Positions 33,339 through 42,315 of a DNA stretch of 64,000 bases are shown piece by piece (the stretch's first letter is position 1; the number at the start of each line of letters is the position of its first letter). Origin of the DNA: Sulfurovaceae bacterium (lineage in GTDB: Bacteria; Campylobacterota; Campylobacteria; Campylobacterales; Sulfurovaceae); NCBI GenBank assembly GCA_028715055.1, contig JAQTLE010000004.1:1-64000 (forward strand), read 5' to 3'. Both the position numbers and the translations under genes were made by a program. The notes beneath the pieces were generated by a model. It was not told the DNA's origin. It did not search any database and worked only from the letters and a program-made list of their open reading frames with translations.

Positions 33339-34295
33339 GTGACTAATAACCAAAATATTATAAATTCTATCAAGCAAGAGATAGGCAAAGCAGTAGTTGG
33401 CCAGGAAAAGATGATAGAAGCATTGCTTGTGGGGTTATTATGCAGAGGCCACATATTGCTTGAAGGTGTACCCGGACTTGCCAAGACCACTACCGTTAAT
33501 GCACTTGCACAGTGCCTTGGACTGCATTTCAGCAGGGTACAGTTCACTCCGGATCTTTTACCGAGTGACATCATAGGTACACAGATCTATGATCCGTCCA
33601 ATAATTCTTTTAAGATAAAAAAAGGCCCCGTTTTTACAAATTTGTTACTAGCTGATGAGATAAACAGAGCCCCTGCAAAGGTACAATCGGCACTTTTAGA
33701 AGTTATGCAAGAAAAACAAGTAACTATAGCCGATGAAAGCTTCAAGCTTTCTCCCCCGTTTCTTGTAATGGCTACGCAAAATCCTATAGAACATGAAGGT
33801 GCATATGCACTTCCAGAAGCGCAACTTGATAGATTTATGATGAAGGTAGTAGTAGGTTACAATACCAAAGAAGAAGAACTCCAGATCGCTAGACGAGTGG
33901 CAAATTCTACTTTTGAAAAAGTAAATCAAGTCGTGGATATGTCAAAACTTGAAAGTGTAACCAAAGAGATGATGGAGGTACATTTAGATCCTGAGATAGA
34001 AGCGTATATGGTTGATATCGTTATGGCTACAAGAGAACCGAAATCTTATGGGCTGGATGATTTGCAACCTTTGATAGAATTTGGTGCATCTCCAAGAGCA
34101 AGCATAGATCTTTATAAAGCATCAAGAGCCGTGGCCTATCTAAAAGGTCAATCTTATGTATCTCCTGTCGAGATAGCATATATAGCAAAAGAAGTGCTGA
34201 GACATCGCATTATTTTGAGTTATGAGGCACAAGCAAGCGGCATTGACCAAGATTATATAGTATCAAAGATCTTAGCCGGCATTCCAACCCCATAA
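33339..34295 (+). CDS. moxR: MoxR-family AAA+ ATPase
   Basis: A GTG start follows AGGGGAG. The 318-residue ATPase has Walker A EGVPGLAKTTTVNALAQ, Walker B LLADEINRAPAKVQSALLEVMQE with sensor-like MATQNPIEHEGAYALPEAQ, and the C-terminal lid. MoxR ATPases are chaperone-like and typically work with VWA-domain proteins encoded beside them. Here the following genes are DUF58 and Bat proteins, the usual 'aerotolerance' arrangement. It probably heads that operon. Confidence 0.92.
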   Translation: MTNNQNIINSIKQEIGKAVVGQEKMIEALLVGLLCRGHILLEGVPGLAKTTTVNALAQCLGLHFSRVQFTPDLLPSDIIGTQIYDPSNNSFKIKKGPVFTNLLLADEINRAPAKVQSALLEVMQEKQVTIADESFKLSPPFLVMATQNPIEHEGAYALPEAQLDRFMMKVVVGYNTKEEELQIARRVANSTFEKVNQVVDMSKLESVTKEMMEVHLDPEIEAYMVDIVMATREPKSYGLDDLQPLIEFGASPRASIDLYKASRAVAYLKGQSYVSPVEIAYIAKEVLRHRIILSYEAQASGIDQDYIVSKILAGIPTP

Positions 34296-34306
34296 ATGAT
34301 ATTTTT

Positions 34307-35134
34307 ATGCATTTAGATACCAAAAAATTATTGCTTAAGACCCAAAAACAAGTCTATTCTGAAAGACTTGGCAATCACATATCCAAATTTTATGGCGAGG
34401 GGTTTGAATTTAGTGAATTGCGCGAATATGAATACGGCGACGACGTACGTAGAATAGACTGGAAAACGACGGCAAAAATAGGCAAGCCATATGTCAAATT
34501 ATATTTCGAGGAGAGGGAGCTTAATGTTGTCATCGCCACTATGATGGGAGGATCCAGTTATTTTGGCACCTTTAGGCAAAAATGCGATGTTATGCGCGAA
34601 ATTACGGCTCTTATCGGCATTAGTGCAATAAGCGAAAACGATAGGTTTTCACACTTTTTGTTCGCTGATAAACTTATAGAATGGAGTAAGCCAAGCAAAC
34701 AGAGATTTTCATTATATCAAGCATTAGAACAGATGAATAGTTTTGAAATGCTCGGCAAAGTAAGTAACTATCCTGGAATGGTGCAAACATTGTGGACTTA
34801 TTTAAACAAAAAGGCACTTTTGTATATTATAAGCGACGGCATCGGGGATATTGATCTTGGGAGATTATCAAAAAAACATGATGTGGTACTGATCATAGTT
34901 AGAGACAGATTCGAAGAAGATCCGCAAGAACTCGGTTTTTTGCGTCTTGTTGATATGGAAAGCACTCAAAGCTATTTAGGTAATATGGATAATGATGCTG
35001 TTTATAATTATAAAAAAGCATTAGCAATGAACGATGCAAAATTAATTGCAAATTGTAAAAAATACGGTATTCGTATTCTTAAAGTATATACCCATGAAAA
35101 TATATATCTCAAATTGTTGCAAAGTATGAGATAG
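34307..35134 (+). CDS. DUF58 domain protein of the MoxR/Bat operon
   Basis: The 275-residue protein has the DUF58 signature FEFSELREYEYGDDVRRIDWKTTAKIGKPYVK near residues 30-60, followed by a VWA-like region (LYIISDGIGDIDL). Members lie next to MoxR in most bacteria and are thought to be clients or adaptors; biochemical function is not established. It has no membrane segment. It stands 11 bases after moxR and 3 bases before the next gene. Confidence 0.88.
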   Translation: MHLDTKKLLLKTQKQVYSERLGNHISKFYGEGFEFSELREYEYGDDVRRIDWKTTAKIGKPYVKLYFEERELNVVIATMMGGSSYFGTFRQKCDVMREITALIGISAISENDRFSHFLFADKLIEWSKPSKQRFSLYQALEQMNSFEMLGKVSNYPGMVQTLWTYLNKKALLYIISDGIGDIDLGRLSKKHDVVLIIVRDRFEEDPQELGFLRLVDMESTQSYLGNMDNDAVYNYKKALAMNDAKLIANCKKYGIRILKVYTHENIYLKLLQSMR

Positions 35135-35137
35135 ACA

Positions 35138-35521
35138 ATGAGTCAGCTTAGAGATATCAAACCGTATTTGGCTTATAATGAATGGCTTTATTGGACCATG
35201 ACAATTTTGGGTATGTTAGCTCTATTGATATTTATAGGCATTGTTTGGTGGAGCATATCAAAATGGCTCTTGAGCAGAGAACATAATATTAGAAAAAAAT
35301 ATTTTCAAGCTATCAAAAGTGTTGATTGGTCAAATCCCAAAAGAGCAGCTTATAGCATAACATATTATGGAAGATTATTAGCAAAAGATGCTAGAAGTGC
35401 AGAGATATTTGATCAACTTGAACCAATGCTGCAGGAATATAAATACAAAAAAGATGTGCCATCAGTTAATGATGAGACTTTGAGTCATTATAATCTTTTT
35501 ATTCAGGTGCTTGATGTTTAG
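35138..35521 (+). CDS. Small membrane protein of the Bat operon (DUF4381-like)
   Basis: The 127-residue protein starts with LRDIKPYLAYNEWLYW, has one strong membrane helix (about residues 18-43, TMTILGMLALLIFIGIVWWSI) and a cytoplasmic helical tail. Position between DUF58 and the first VWA protein, topology and the N-terminal RDI motif resemble DUF4381 members of such operons; the match is not strong enough to be sure. It overlaps the next gene by 8 bases. Confidence 0.65.
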   Translation: MSQLRDIKPYLAYNEWLYWTMTILGMLALLIFIGIVWWSISKWLLSREHNIRKKYFQAIKSVDWSNPKRAAYSITYYGRLLAKDARSAEIFDQLEPMLQEYKYKKDVPSVNDETLSHYNLFIQVLDV

Positions 35522-36419
35522 TTTTGAATATCCATGGGCATTGGCTCTTATTTTTATCTTTATCATATGTGATATATGGTGCAAAGAACGAAATGATGCT
35601 ATATTTTTTCCTCATGTATCTTTTTTGTTTTTAAAAAAAAGCAATAAAACGCCTATTTTAAATATTTTTAAATGGGTCGGGATATCATCAGCTATTATTG
35701 CTCTAGCCTCTCCGGTAATTACTGATCATCAAAATTTTGATATAAAAGATAGTAAAGATATAGTGTTTGTACTTGATGCCGGAGAATCAATGAGAGAGAA
35801 TGTTATTGATGCTTTTGGATCAAAACAGAACAGATTTGAAATAGCCAAAAAAACAATCAATGACTTTATATCTAAGCGAACAAATGATCGCATGGGACTT
35901 GTAGTATTTGGAGATACAGCACTTATTGCATCTCCGCTTACATTTGATGCCGAACTTTTGAAATCTATATTGAATCTTCAAGAGATCGGAGAAGCAGGTC
36001 AAAAAACTGCGATCAATGACGCGATCATGCAAAGTTATGGCATGCTTTCTAGAAGCGATACAAAATCTAAAATAGTTATTTTGCTTACAGGTGGCATAGA
36101 CAATCAAAGTGAAGTTAGTAAAGATGAATTATTATCAATCATATCCAAATACAAAAATACACTCTATACTATTGGTTTTGGCAATAAATATGATGCTGCT
36201 TATCTACAAGAATTGGCAAAAGCCGGTCATGGAATGGCATTTGAAGCTAGGAATAAATTAATGTTATCTAAAATATACAGTGAGATAAACAAAAAAGAAA
36301 CCAAAATGCTCGATACAAAACCCAAAAAGCATTATGTATATTTGTATCTATATCCTCTTTTTATAAGTTGGTTGAGTTTGCTTTTTTGGATATATTTTCG
36401 TAACGTAAAGGGTATATAA
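35514..36419 (+). CDS. BatA-like VWA-domain membrane protein with degenerate MIDAS
   Basis: ATG 35514 is preferred over the TTG at 35511. The 301-residue protein has two N-terminal helices (around 7-22 and 48-66), a VWA domain (80-250) and a C-terminal helix, as in BatA. The MIDAS motif usually reads DxSxS, but here it is VLDAGESMRE, so the first serine is glycine. The later LLTDG is LLTGG, losing the aspartate, while the middle threonine (TAINDA) is kept. It may therefore bind no metal, or bind it weakly. The gene is followed one base later by the canonical BatB-like gene. Confidence 0.85.
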   Translation: MFSFEYPWALALIFIFIICDIWCKERNDAIFFPHVSFLFLKKSNKTPILNIFKWVGISSAIIALASPVITDHQNFDIKDSKDIVFVLDAGESMRENVIDAFGSKQNRFEIAKKTINDFISKRTNDRMGLVVFGDTALIASPLTFDAELLKSILNLQEIGEAGQKTAINDAIMQSYGMLSRSDTKSKIVILLTGGIDNQSEVSKDELLSIISKYKNTLYTIGFGNKYDAAYLQELAKAGHGMAFEARNKLMLSKIYSEINKKETKMLDTKPKKHYVYLYLYPLFISWLSLLFWIYFRNVKGI

Positions 36420-36420
36420 G

Positions 36421-37395
36421 ATGGTGCATTTTGTATACCCTTATCTATTTTGGATCTTGGTCATTCCTTTTGCAGTTTTTGCTTTTCTCGTAACGACAAA
36501 TAAAAGCAAAATCGATAGATTATTTGATCCGCAAGTCCTTGAAAAAATTCGTGTTGATGCAAATAATGTCCCCCAAGTGATGAGGAATGTATTATTTTTT
36601 ATAGCGTTATTTTTTATGATAGTCGCAATGGCAAGACCGGTTATAGATAGAGGTGAAATAAAAACACCCATAAATGGATCAAAAGTTGTGTTGGCTATTG
36701 ATATCTCAGGTTCCATGAGAAGCAGAGATAATTATCCAAATCGCTTAGAATTTGCCAAGCGAAAGGTAAAAGCATTACTTCAAGAGATGAATGGTGATGA
36801 GGTGGCATTGGTAGCATTTGCCGATAACTCATTTTTGGCAGCTCCATTTACTACGGATATTGTTGCTTTGCAAAATATACTTGATGGCATAAATATTAAC
36901 CCAGCGAATATCGGTTCTACAAATTTTACATCCTTTGGAGAAATGATAGCTTTTTTGACAAATGACAAGCAAAACAAAACAGCTATCGTTATTAGTGATG
37001 GAGGAGACGAAAGGGATTTGATGGATTTCGAAAGCTTGCTACGCAAAAATAATATTAAACTATTTGTTCTTTTGGTCGGCAGTAAAAACGGTTCAGCGGT
37101 TTTGGATGCTAATAGTAAACCTTTTATATTGCCGAACGGTAAAATAGCTTTTACAAATAGAAATGATGCACTAGGAAGTATCGCATTACAGCAAAACGGC
37201 GCATATATGATAGCTTCACATGATGATAAAGATATAAAAGAATTAGCAGATATTTTACACAGATCTAACATAATTGAAAATAATTCGTCTGATACCATAA
37301 GGGATCGGCAGGAACTATTTTATTATCCGGTCGGTATTTCTCTTGTTTTATTGTTATTTGCATGGAGCTCGATACCCGTAAGGACAAAAAAATGA
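36421..37395 (+). CDS. BatB-like VWA-domain membrane protein
   Basis: The 324-residue protein has N-terminal helices (HFVYPYLFWILVIPFAVFAFL; about 55-73), a VWA domain with a complete MIDAS (LAIDISGSMRSRD, threonine in GSTNFTSF, VISDGGDE) and a C-terminal membrane helix (YYPVGISLVLLLFAW). BatA and BatB are thought to form a periplasm-facing or membrane complex with BatC and BatD; the cellular role is unresolved. It overlaps batC by 4 bases (ATGA). Confidence 0.9.
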   Translation: MVHFVYPYLFWILVIPFAVFAFLVTTNKSKIDRLFDPQVLEKIRVDANNVPQVMRNVLFFIALFFMIVAMARPVIDRGEIKTPINGSKVVLAIDISGSMRSRDNYPNRLEFAKRKVKALLQEMNGDEVALVAFADNSFLAAPFTTDIVALQNILDGININPANIGSTNFTSFGEMIAFLTNDKQNKTAIVISDGGDERDLMDFESLLRKNNIKLFVLLVGSKNGSAVLDANSKPFILPNGKIAFTNRNDALGSIALQQNGAYMIASHDDKDIKELADILHRSNIIENNSSDTIRDRQELFYYPVGISLVLLLFAWSSIPVRTKK

Positions 37396-37964
37396 AAAAA
37401 ATTGTCCGTATATTTTTATTTTTATCTGTAGTAACCTATGCAGGTTTTCTTGATTTTTTAGATAGGCATAATGCTTGGATCGCATATAAAAATAAAGAAT
37501 ATCATAAAAGCACAAGCATTTTATATTCACTCGATAAAACACAGCAAGATTGGTATAACTTAGGAAATAGCTACTACAAAGAAGGAAAATACAAAGAAGC
37601 CATAAATGCATATGAAAAAGCGCAAAACAGTGTTAACAAATATTATAATATCGGCAATAGTTATTTTAAATTAGAAGATTTTGATAGTTCGATAAAATCA
37701 TACGAACAAGCACTTAAAGTTCAAAAAGATCAAGATGCACAACATAATTTAGAACTTGCAAAAATACAACAAAAGAAAAGCCGTCAAAAACAAGATCAAA
37801 AATCTAAACAAGCAGAAAAACGATTGCAAAACAACAAGCAAGACAACATACAGCAAAATAAGTTAAAATATATGTTAGAAGAACTAAAAAATAAAAAGAT
37901 CCCGACTATTATGTATGTGATCAATCCAACCCAAAGGAATCAAAATGATGCAAAACCTTGGTAA
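37392..37964 (+). CDS. BatC-like TPR protein
   Basis: The start is the internal ATG (37392), which overlaps the batB stop and follows AAGGA. The 190-residue protein has a signal peptide (KKIVRIFLFLSVVTYA) and TPR motifs around residues 45-115 (WYNLGNSYYKEGKYKEAINAYEKAQ, YYNIGNSYFKLEDFDSSIKSYEQAL). A lysine/glutamine-rich coiled tail follows (QQKKSRQKQDQKSKQAEKRL). This matches BatC of Bat operons. It overlaps batD by 20 bases. Confidence 0.85.
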   Translation: MKKIVRIFLFLSVVTYAGFLDFLDRHNAWIAYKNKEYHKSTSILYSLDKTQQDWYNLGNSYYKEGKYKEAINAYEKAQNSVNKYYNIGNSYFKLEDFDSSIKSYEQALKVQKDQDAQHNLELAKIQQKKSRQKQDQKSKQAEKRLQNNKQDNIQQNKLKYMLEELKNKKIPTIMYVINPTQRNQNDAKPW

Positions 37965-38877
37965 AATTTTTATTTTATTTCTTTTCTTTGTAAGTTTTTC
38001 AAACGCAAATGCTTCCATAGAAATGATAGCCGGTAAAAAATCCTTGAATTTGGGAGAATCGTTGGTCGTATCTGTGATAATTACAAAAAGTGCAGATATA
38101 GACAGACAGTCTATAAAATATATCCAGCCATCTTTTGATGGTTTTATCTCAAAAGAAATAAGCAAAAAAATCACACTCAAAAGAGATGCATATGAAATTA
38201 CACAAATTGACTATTTGCTTATCGCACAAAAACCGGGAAACTATATCATAGATCCTGCAAATGTGACTGTTGTCACAAAAAATAACGGCTTGCGCAGATT
38301 TTTTGATCTGTTGTTTAATCGTAAACCCGCCGTTCAAAAAATTAGTTCGAATATGTTATCTATTACCATAAAACCTTTGTTAAATTCAGTACAATTAGTT
38401 GGCGATTTCAATATAACTACTCAACTAAATACTATGAACACAAAAGCAAATATGCCTGTTGTGCTATCTTTGAAGATCTCCGGCATCGGCGCTGTTGATG
38501 ATTTTGGTGGACTCGATTATAATATCGATGGTATAACAATTTATTCTAAAAAGCCTAAAATTACACAAAATATTATAGGTACCGATATACACTCTAGCTA
38601 TACAAAAGAATATGTTTTTATGGGCGATCATGATTTCACTATTCCATCTCGCAATATCATGATATATGATACTAAGACAAACAAGGTTGAGACTACAATT
38701 ATACCATCCTATGATATTAAAGTGATAGACTCTAAGCGATCTATTGTTTCACGGTTTATTGAAAATTATAATTCCAAAGAGAATATGCCATCTAAATTTT
38801 GGGTTGGTTTTTTGATAGGAGTGTTTTGTATGGTTTTTATATGGTTTGCAATTTACAAAAGAAGAAATGCCAAATAG
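37945..38877 (+). CDS. BatD-like protein
   Basis: The 310-residue protein has a signal peptide (FILFLFFVSFSNANA), a long beta-rich periplasmic region starting with SIEMIAGKKSLNLGESLVVSVII as in the BatD/oxygen-tolerance family, and one C-terminal membrane helix (WVGFLIGVFCMVFIWFAIY). It is shorter than the 400-600 residue BatD proteins of Bacteroides. It ends the moxR-bat operon and converges with tyrA, leaving 5 bases between stops. Confidence 0.8.
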   Translation: MMQNLGKIFILFLFFVSFSNANASIEMIAGKKSLNLGESLVVSVIITKSADIDRQSIKYIQPSFDGFISKEISKKITLKRDAYEITQIDYLLIAQKPGNYIIDPANVTVVTKNNGLRRFFDLLFNRKPAVQKISSNMLSITIKPLLNSVQLVGDFNITTQLNTMNTKANMPVVLSLKISGIGAVDDFGGLDYNIDGITIYSKKPKITQNIIGTDIHSSYTKEYVFMGDHDFTIPSRNIMIYDTKTNKVETTIIPSYDIKVIDSKRSIVSRFIENYNSKENMPSKFWVGFLIGVFCMVFIWFAIYKRRNAK

Positions 38878-38882
38878 AACAA

Positions 38883-39722
38883 TTATAAAATATCGTGTAA
38901 GCTATTGGCATCAGTCATCCACTTTTTAATCCCGTCCCAATTTTCATCATTAAGCATTTTTTCAAAAGCGTCAAGTTCTTGTTTGAAATGCTTGACAGAA
39001 TCAAGTACATTTATTCTGTTTTGTCTAAATATACTTTCCCACATAACAGGAGAGCTTTTGGCAATTCTGCTCATATCGCGAAATCCTCCGCCAGCAAGCG
39101 CTACAATGCTTTTTGGATCTTCTTGGCGCATGACCGTATTTGCCAATGCGTAGCTGATAGCATGCGGCATGTGAGAAATAAAAGCAGCATGTTGGTCATG
39201 AGAAGTGCTATCCATATATATAATATTCATCCCGAGTGCTTCATAGAGATTTTTAACAACTTCTTGTTGATGTTCGCCGCTTTTATCTACATCACAAAGT
39301 ACAACAGTTTTTCCGTTATACAATCCATCAATTGCAGCAGTAGGCCCGCTTTTTTCAGTACCTGTCATCGGATGTGTGGCAACAAAATTTGAGCGAATTG
39401 CATCTGGAATGCTGTCACATATTAACTTTTTTGTGCTTCCCATATCAATTATTGTAGTATTTTGCGAGATATTATTTATTTGTTTTATTATTGATATTAT
39501 GCTATCTACCGGGATCGCAAGAATAGCAAGATCGCATTGCCAAATCTCTTCTATGTTATCAGCCAATCTATCAACTAGATTTAAATCTTTTGCTTCTTTA
39601 ATATGAGTCAAATTGTGGTCATAACCGACGATGCTGGTTTGGGGGTATAGTTTTTTTAGACTCAAACCTATGGAGCCTCCCATCAGCCCCAAACCAACAA
39701 TACCGATTGAACGCACACCCAT
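38883..39722 (-). CDS. tyrA: Prephenate dehydrogenase
   Basis: The 279-residue protein begins with a Rossmann NAD-binding motif VRSIGIVGLGLMGGSIGLSLKK. THPMTGTEKSGPTAA contains the catalytic histidine region, and a helical dimerisation domain follows. It oxidatively decarboxylates prephenate to 4-hydroxyphenylpyruvate for tyrosine. There is no chorismate mutase or ACT domain, as usual for this size. It is encoded opposite to the Bat operon and divergent from bamA. Confidence 0.92.
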   Translation of the reverse strand: MGVRSIGIVGLGLMGGSIGLSLKKLYPQTSIVGYDHNLTHIKEAKDLNLVDRLADNIEEIWQCDLAILAIPVDSIISIIKQINNISQNTTIIDMGSTKKLICDSIPDAIRSNFVATHPMTGTEKSGPTAAIDGLYNGKTVVLCDVDKSGEHQQEVVKNLYEALGMNIIYMDSTSHDQHAAFISHMPHAISYALANTVMRQEDPKSIVALAGGGFRDMSRIAKSSPVMWESIFRQNRINVLDSVKHFKQELDAFEKMLNDENWDGIKKWMTDANSLHDIL

Positions 39723-39880
39723 TTTTTACCTTTAACTCTAAAATAATGTCAAATTATATCATAAGGCTAAAAAAAACAGATTTATTATGAAATTTTAGGT
39801 TAAAACACGATAAACTAATGACCATATTATGCTTTGATTATTTATTAATTTAATGCTAATTTAACCAAAAAGGTATTTGT

Positions 39881-42187
39881 ATGATTAAAAAAACTTCTTT
39901 ATTATGGATGTCAATTGGCTCAATGCTAATAGCTCAGAATATCACTAAGATCGAGTATGATGGTTTACATAGCTTATCACCAAATACAATCGCTGAAATT
40001 AGCGGCATAAAAGTTGGCGACACTTTATCTGAATCGAAAATTCAAGAATCCGTTAAAAATCTTTCGGATCAAGGATATTTTAAAGATGTGCGGGTAGAAA
40101 CCAAAGATGGCGGAGTAATAGTATATCATTTTGTTGAAAAACTTGCCATTGCAAATGCACAGATCAATGGATACGGATCAGACGAAGAAAGCAATAAACT
40201 TATAGAAGAGATGGGGCTCAAAAGAGGTGAATTGCTTGATGACGCAAAAATGCAAAAAGCAAAAGAGGTACTACAAGCAAAACTAGCCAAAGACGGGATA
40301 TATGATGCTACTGTAGATGTGAAGACTGAAGCTGTCGGAGAAGGAAGCGTATCTTTGATATTTGATGTCAAAAAAGGCGAGAAGGTCAAAATAGCAAAAG
40401 TTATCTTTAACGGCATTCATGCACTTAGCAAAAGTGATTTAGAATCGAGTTTGGTTAACAAAGAAGAAGATTTTTTGGGTTGGCTACCATTTAGAAATAA
40501 TGGGGTAGCTAATTTGTCTCAGTTGGAAAATGATGTTTATAGAATAAAAGACACATACATGAAATACGGCTATATTGATGCGCAAATTAGCAAACCGAAT
40601 GTGCAGGTCGATAGTACAAATCATGCGACAATTGAATACAATATAGTTGAAGGTAACAGATACAATGTTGGAGATATTTCTATAATTCAATCTGTTGAAG
40701 GATTGGATAATAATAAACTTTCAGATGGACTTTCTCTTAAAAAAGGAAAAGTTTTTAATATAGATAAAATGCGGCATGATATCACATTTCTTCAAGAACA
40801 AACAGCTAATCTGGGATATGCCTTTGCAACTGTAGTCCCACAATTTGCCAAAAATGATTCAAATGATGCCGTAAATATACAATTTGTTATTACCCCTGGC
40901 ACAAAAGTAACAATAAACGATGTAATAGTTTCAGGCAATAATCAAACACAAGATAGCGTAGTTAGACGATATATATATCTAGCTCCCGGAGATTTATTTA
41001 GTCAGACTGATTTAAAAGACAGTAAAAATGCACTTGGCAGAACAGGGTTTTTTGAAAAATATGATATTGTGCCGCAAAAATTAAGTGAAGACAAAATGAA
41101 TTTATTGGTAAATGTCAAAGAAGCACCTACCGGTTCTTTTGCAATTGGGGGCGGATACGGCAGTTATGAAGGGGCAATGATAAATGCAAGTGTCTCTGAT
41201 AGCAATATTTTTGGGACAGGAATTGATACAAGTTTCGGAGTCGATTATTCTAAAGTATCAACCAATTTCAATCTGCATCTTGCAAACCCGAGAGTTTGGG
41301 ATTCATTGTACAGCTTGTCATTGGATTTAAGCAAGAAAAAGTACGATTTTACTGACTATTCACTTGATCAATCAAGCGGTTCTTTGACTGCCGGCAGACA
41401 GTTTCTGAGAAATTTTTACGCATATGGAGGAATTACATATTCAGACAATCAATCTGAAATTATCAATCCGGATAACGTAGATCCAATTTATAGACTTTTA
41501 TATAATGACAAATATAAAAAAGCAGCCGGCATTTTGGGTATCAAATTTGATAATACAGACGATTATTATACACCAAGAAACGGTTTTATAGCCAGTCTTA
41601 ATGCCGAGATTGCTGCATTGGACGGTACATTAAATGAGGATCATAAATTGCCTGAAAATGGAGGATATACTGATTTTGGCGATTTTGTAAAATTTAATGC
41701 CAAATTTGGAGCTTATTATGGTTTACAAGATGCGATCGATTATGATCTGATCTTAAGATATAAAGCTAGAGTAGGTTATCTTAGCTCAACTGACGGTTAT
41801 GTACCGGTAGCTGAAAGATTATTTTTGGGCGGCGTAGGAAGTCTTAGAGGTTATGATTCATATTCTGTTTCTCCAACAATAGAAAATGCTACCGGCACTA
41901 TAAGCAGAGTAGGCGGTACTAAATCATTTTCAAATAGCATAGAAGCCAGCATTCCTGTTTCTGAAGAAGCAAAAATTCGCTTGACCTTCTTTGCAGATTA
42001 CGGCATTATAGGTTCAGATGATTTTTATGGGCATAGTTACGATAACATAAACAGAAGTTCTGCCGGAGCTGTGGTAGAATGGATTTCGCCATTTGGACCT
42101 ATAAATTTTGTATTTGCCAAAGCTATTAATCCTAAAGACGGTGATATGACTTCAAGCTTTGAATTTAGTATGGGATCTAAATTTTAG
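39881..42187 (+). CDS. bamA: Outer-membrane protein assembly factor BamA
   Basis: The 768-residue Omp85 protein has a short signal peptide (MIKKTSLLWMSIGSMLIAQ), five POTRA-type repeats (about residues 20-410; for example ITKIEYDGLHSLSPNTIAEISGIKVGD and VIVSGNNQTQDSVVRRYIYLAPGD), and a 16-strand barrel with FLGGVGSLRGYDSYSVSP, which carries the conserved RGY-type loop-6 signature. It ends in SMGSKF with the terminal phenylalanine. It folds beta-barrel proteins such as those at 12347 and 17609. It is followed by a strong hairpin. Confidence 0.95.
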   Translation: MIKKTSLLWMSIGSMLIAQNITKIEYDGLHSLSPNTIAEISGIKVGDTLSESKIQESVKNLSDQGYFKDVRVETKDGGVIVYHFVEKLAIANAQINGYGSDEESNKLIEEMGLKRGELLDDAKMQKAKEVLQAKLAKDGIYDATVDVKTEAVGEGSVSLIFDVKKGEKVKIAKVIFNGIHALSKSDLESSLVNKEEDFLGWLPFRNNGVANLSQLENDVYRIKDTYMKYGYIDAQISKPNVQVDSTNHATIEYNIVEGNRYNVGDISIIQSVEGLDNNKLSDGLSLKKGKVFNIDKMRHDITFLQEQTANLGYAFATVVPQFAKNDSNDAVNIQFVITPGTKVTINDVIVSGNNQTQDSVVRRYIYLAPGDLFSQTDLKDSKNALGRTGFFEKYDIVPQKLSEDKMNLLVNVKEAPTGSFAIGGGYGSYEGAMINASVSDSNIFGTGIDTSFGVDYSKVSTNFNLHLANPRVWDSLYSLSLDLSKKKYDFTDYSLDQSSGSLTAGRQFLRNFYAYGGITYSDNQSEIINPDNVDPIYRLLYNDKYKKAAGILGIKFDNTDDYYTPRNGFIASLNAEIAALDGTLNEDHKLPENGGYTDFGDFVKFNAKFGAYYGLQDAIDYDLILRYKARVGYLSSTDGYVPVAERLFLGGVGSLRGYDSYSVSPTIENATGTISRVGGTKSFSNSIEASIPVSEEAKIRLTFFADYGIIGSDDFYGHSYDNINRSSAGAVVEWISPFGPINFVFAKAINPKDGDMTSSFEFSMGSKF

Positions 42188-42194
42188 TATTTTA

Positions 42195-42232
42195 ATATAT
42201 TGCAAAGGTTATGCCAAGCCTTTGCAATATAT
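42195..42232. terminator. Strong hairpin between convergent bamA and ppx
   Basis: ATATATTGCAAAGG (42195-42208) pairs perfectly over 14 bases with CCTTTGCAATATAT (42219-42232) around a 10-base loop. It begins 8 bases after the bamA stop. There is no long T-run, so termination efficiency is uncertain, but the location suits a bidirectional terminator. Confidence 0.7.
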
Positions 42233-42315
42233 CAATCAACTTTAAATCAATAATCTACAATTATTTATTTAATAATTCAATATACGATTTTAATAGTCTT
42301 TAGCAATAAAAAGGA

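Noticed and set aside
36780-37298. 172-aa minus-strand ORF inside the BatB-like gene
   Set aside because: It is antisense to a VWA-domain gene with clear motifs.
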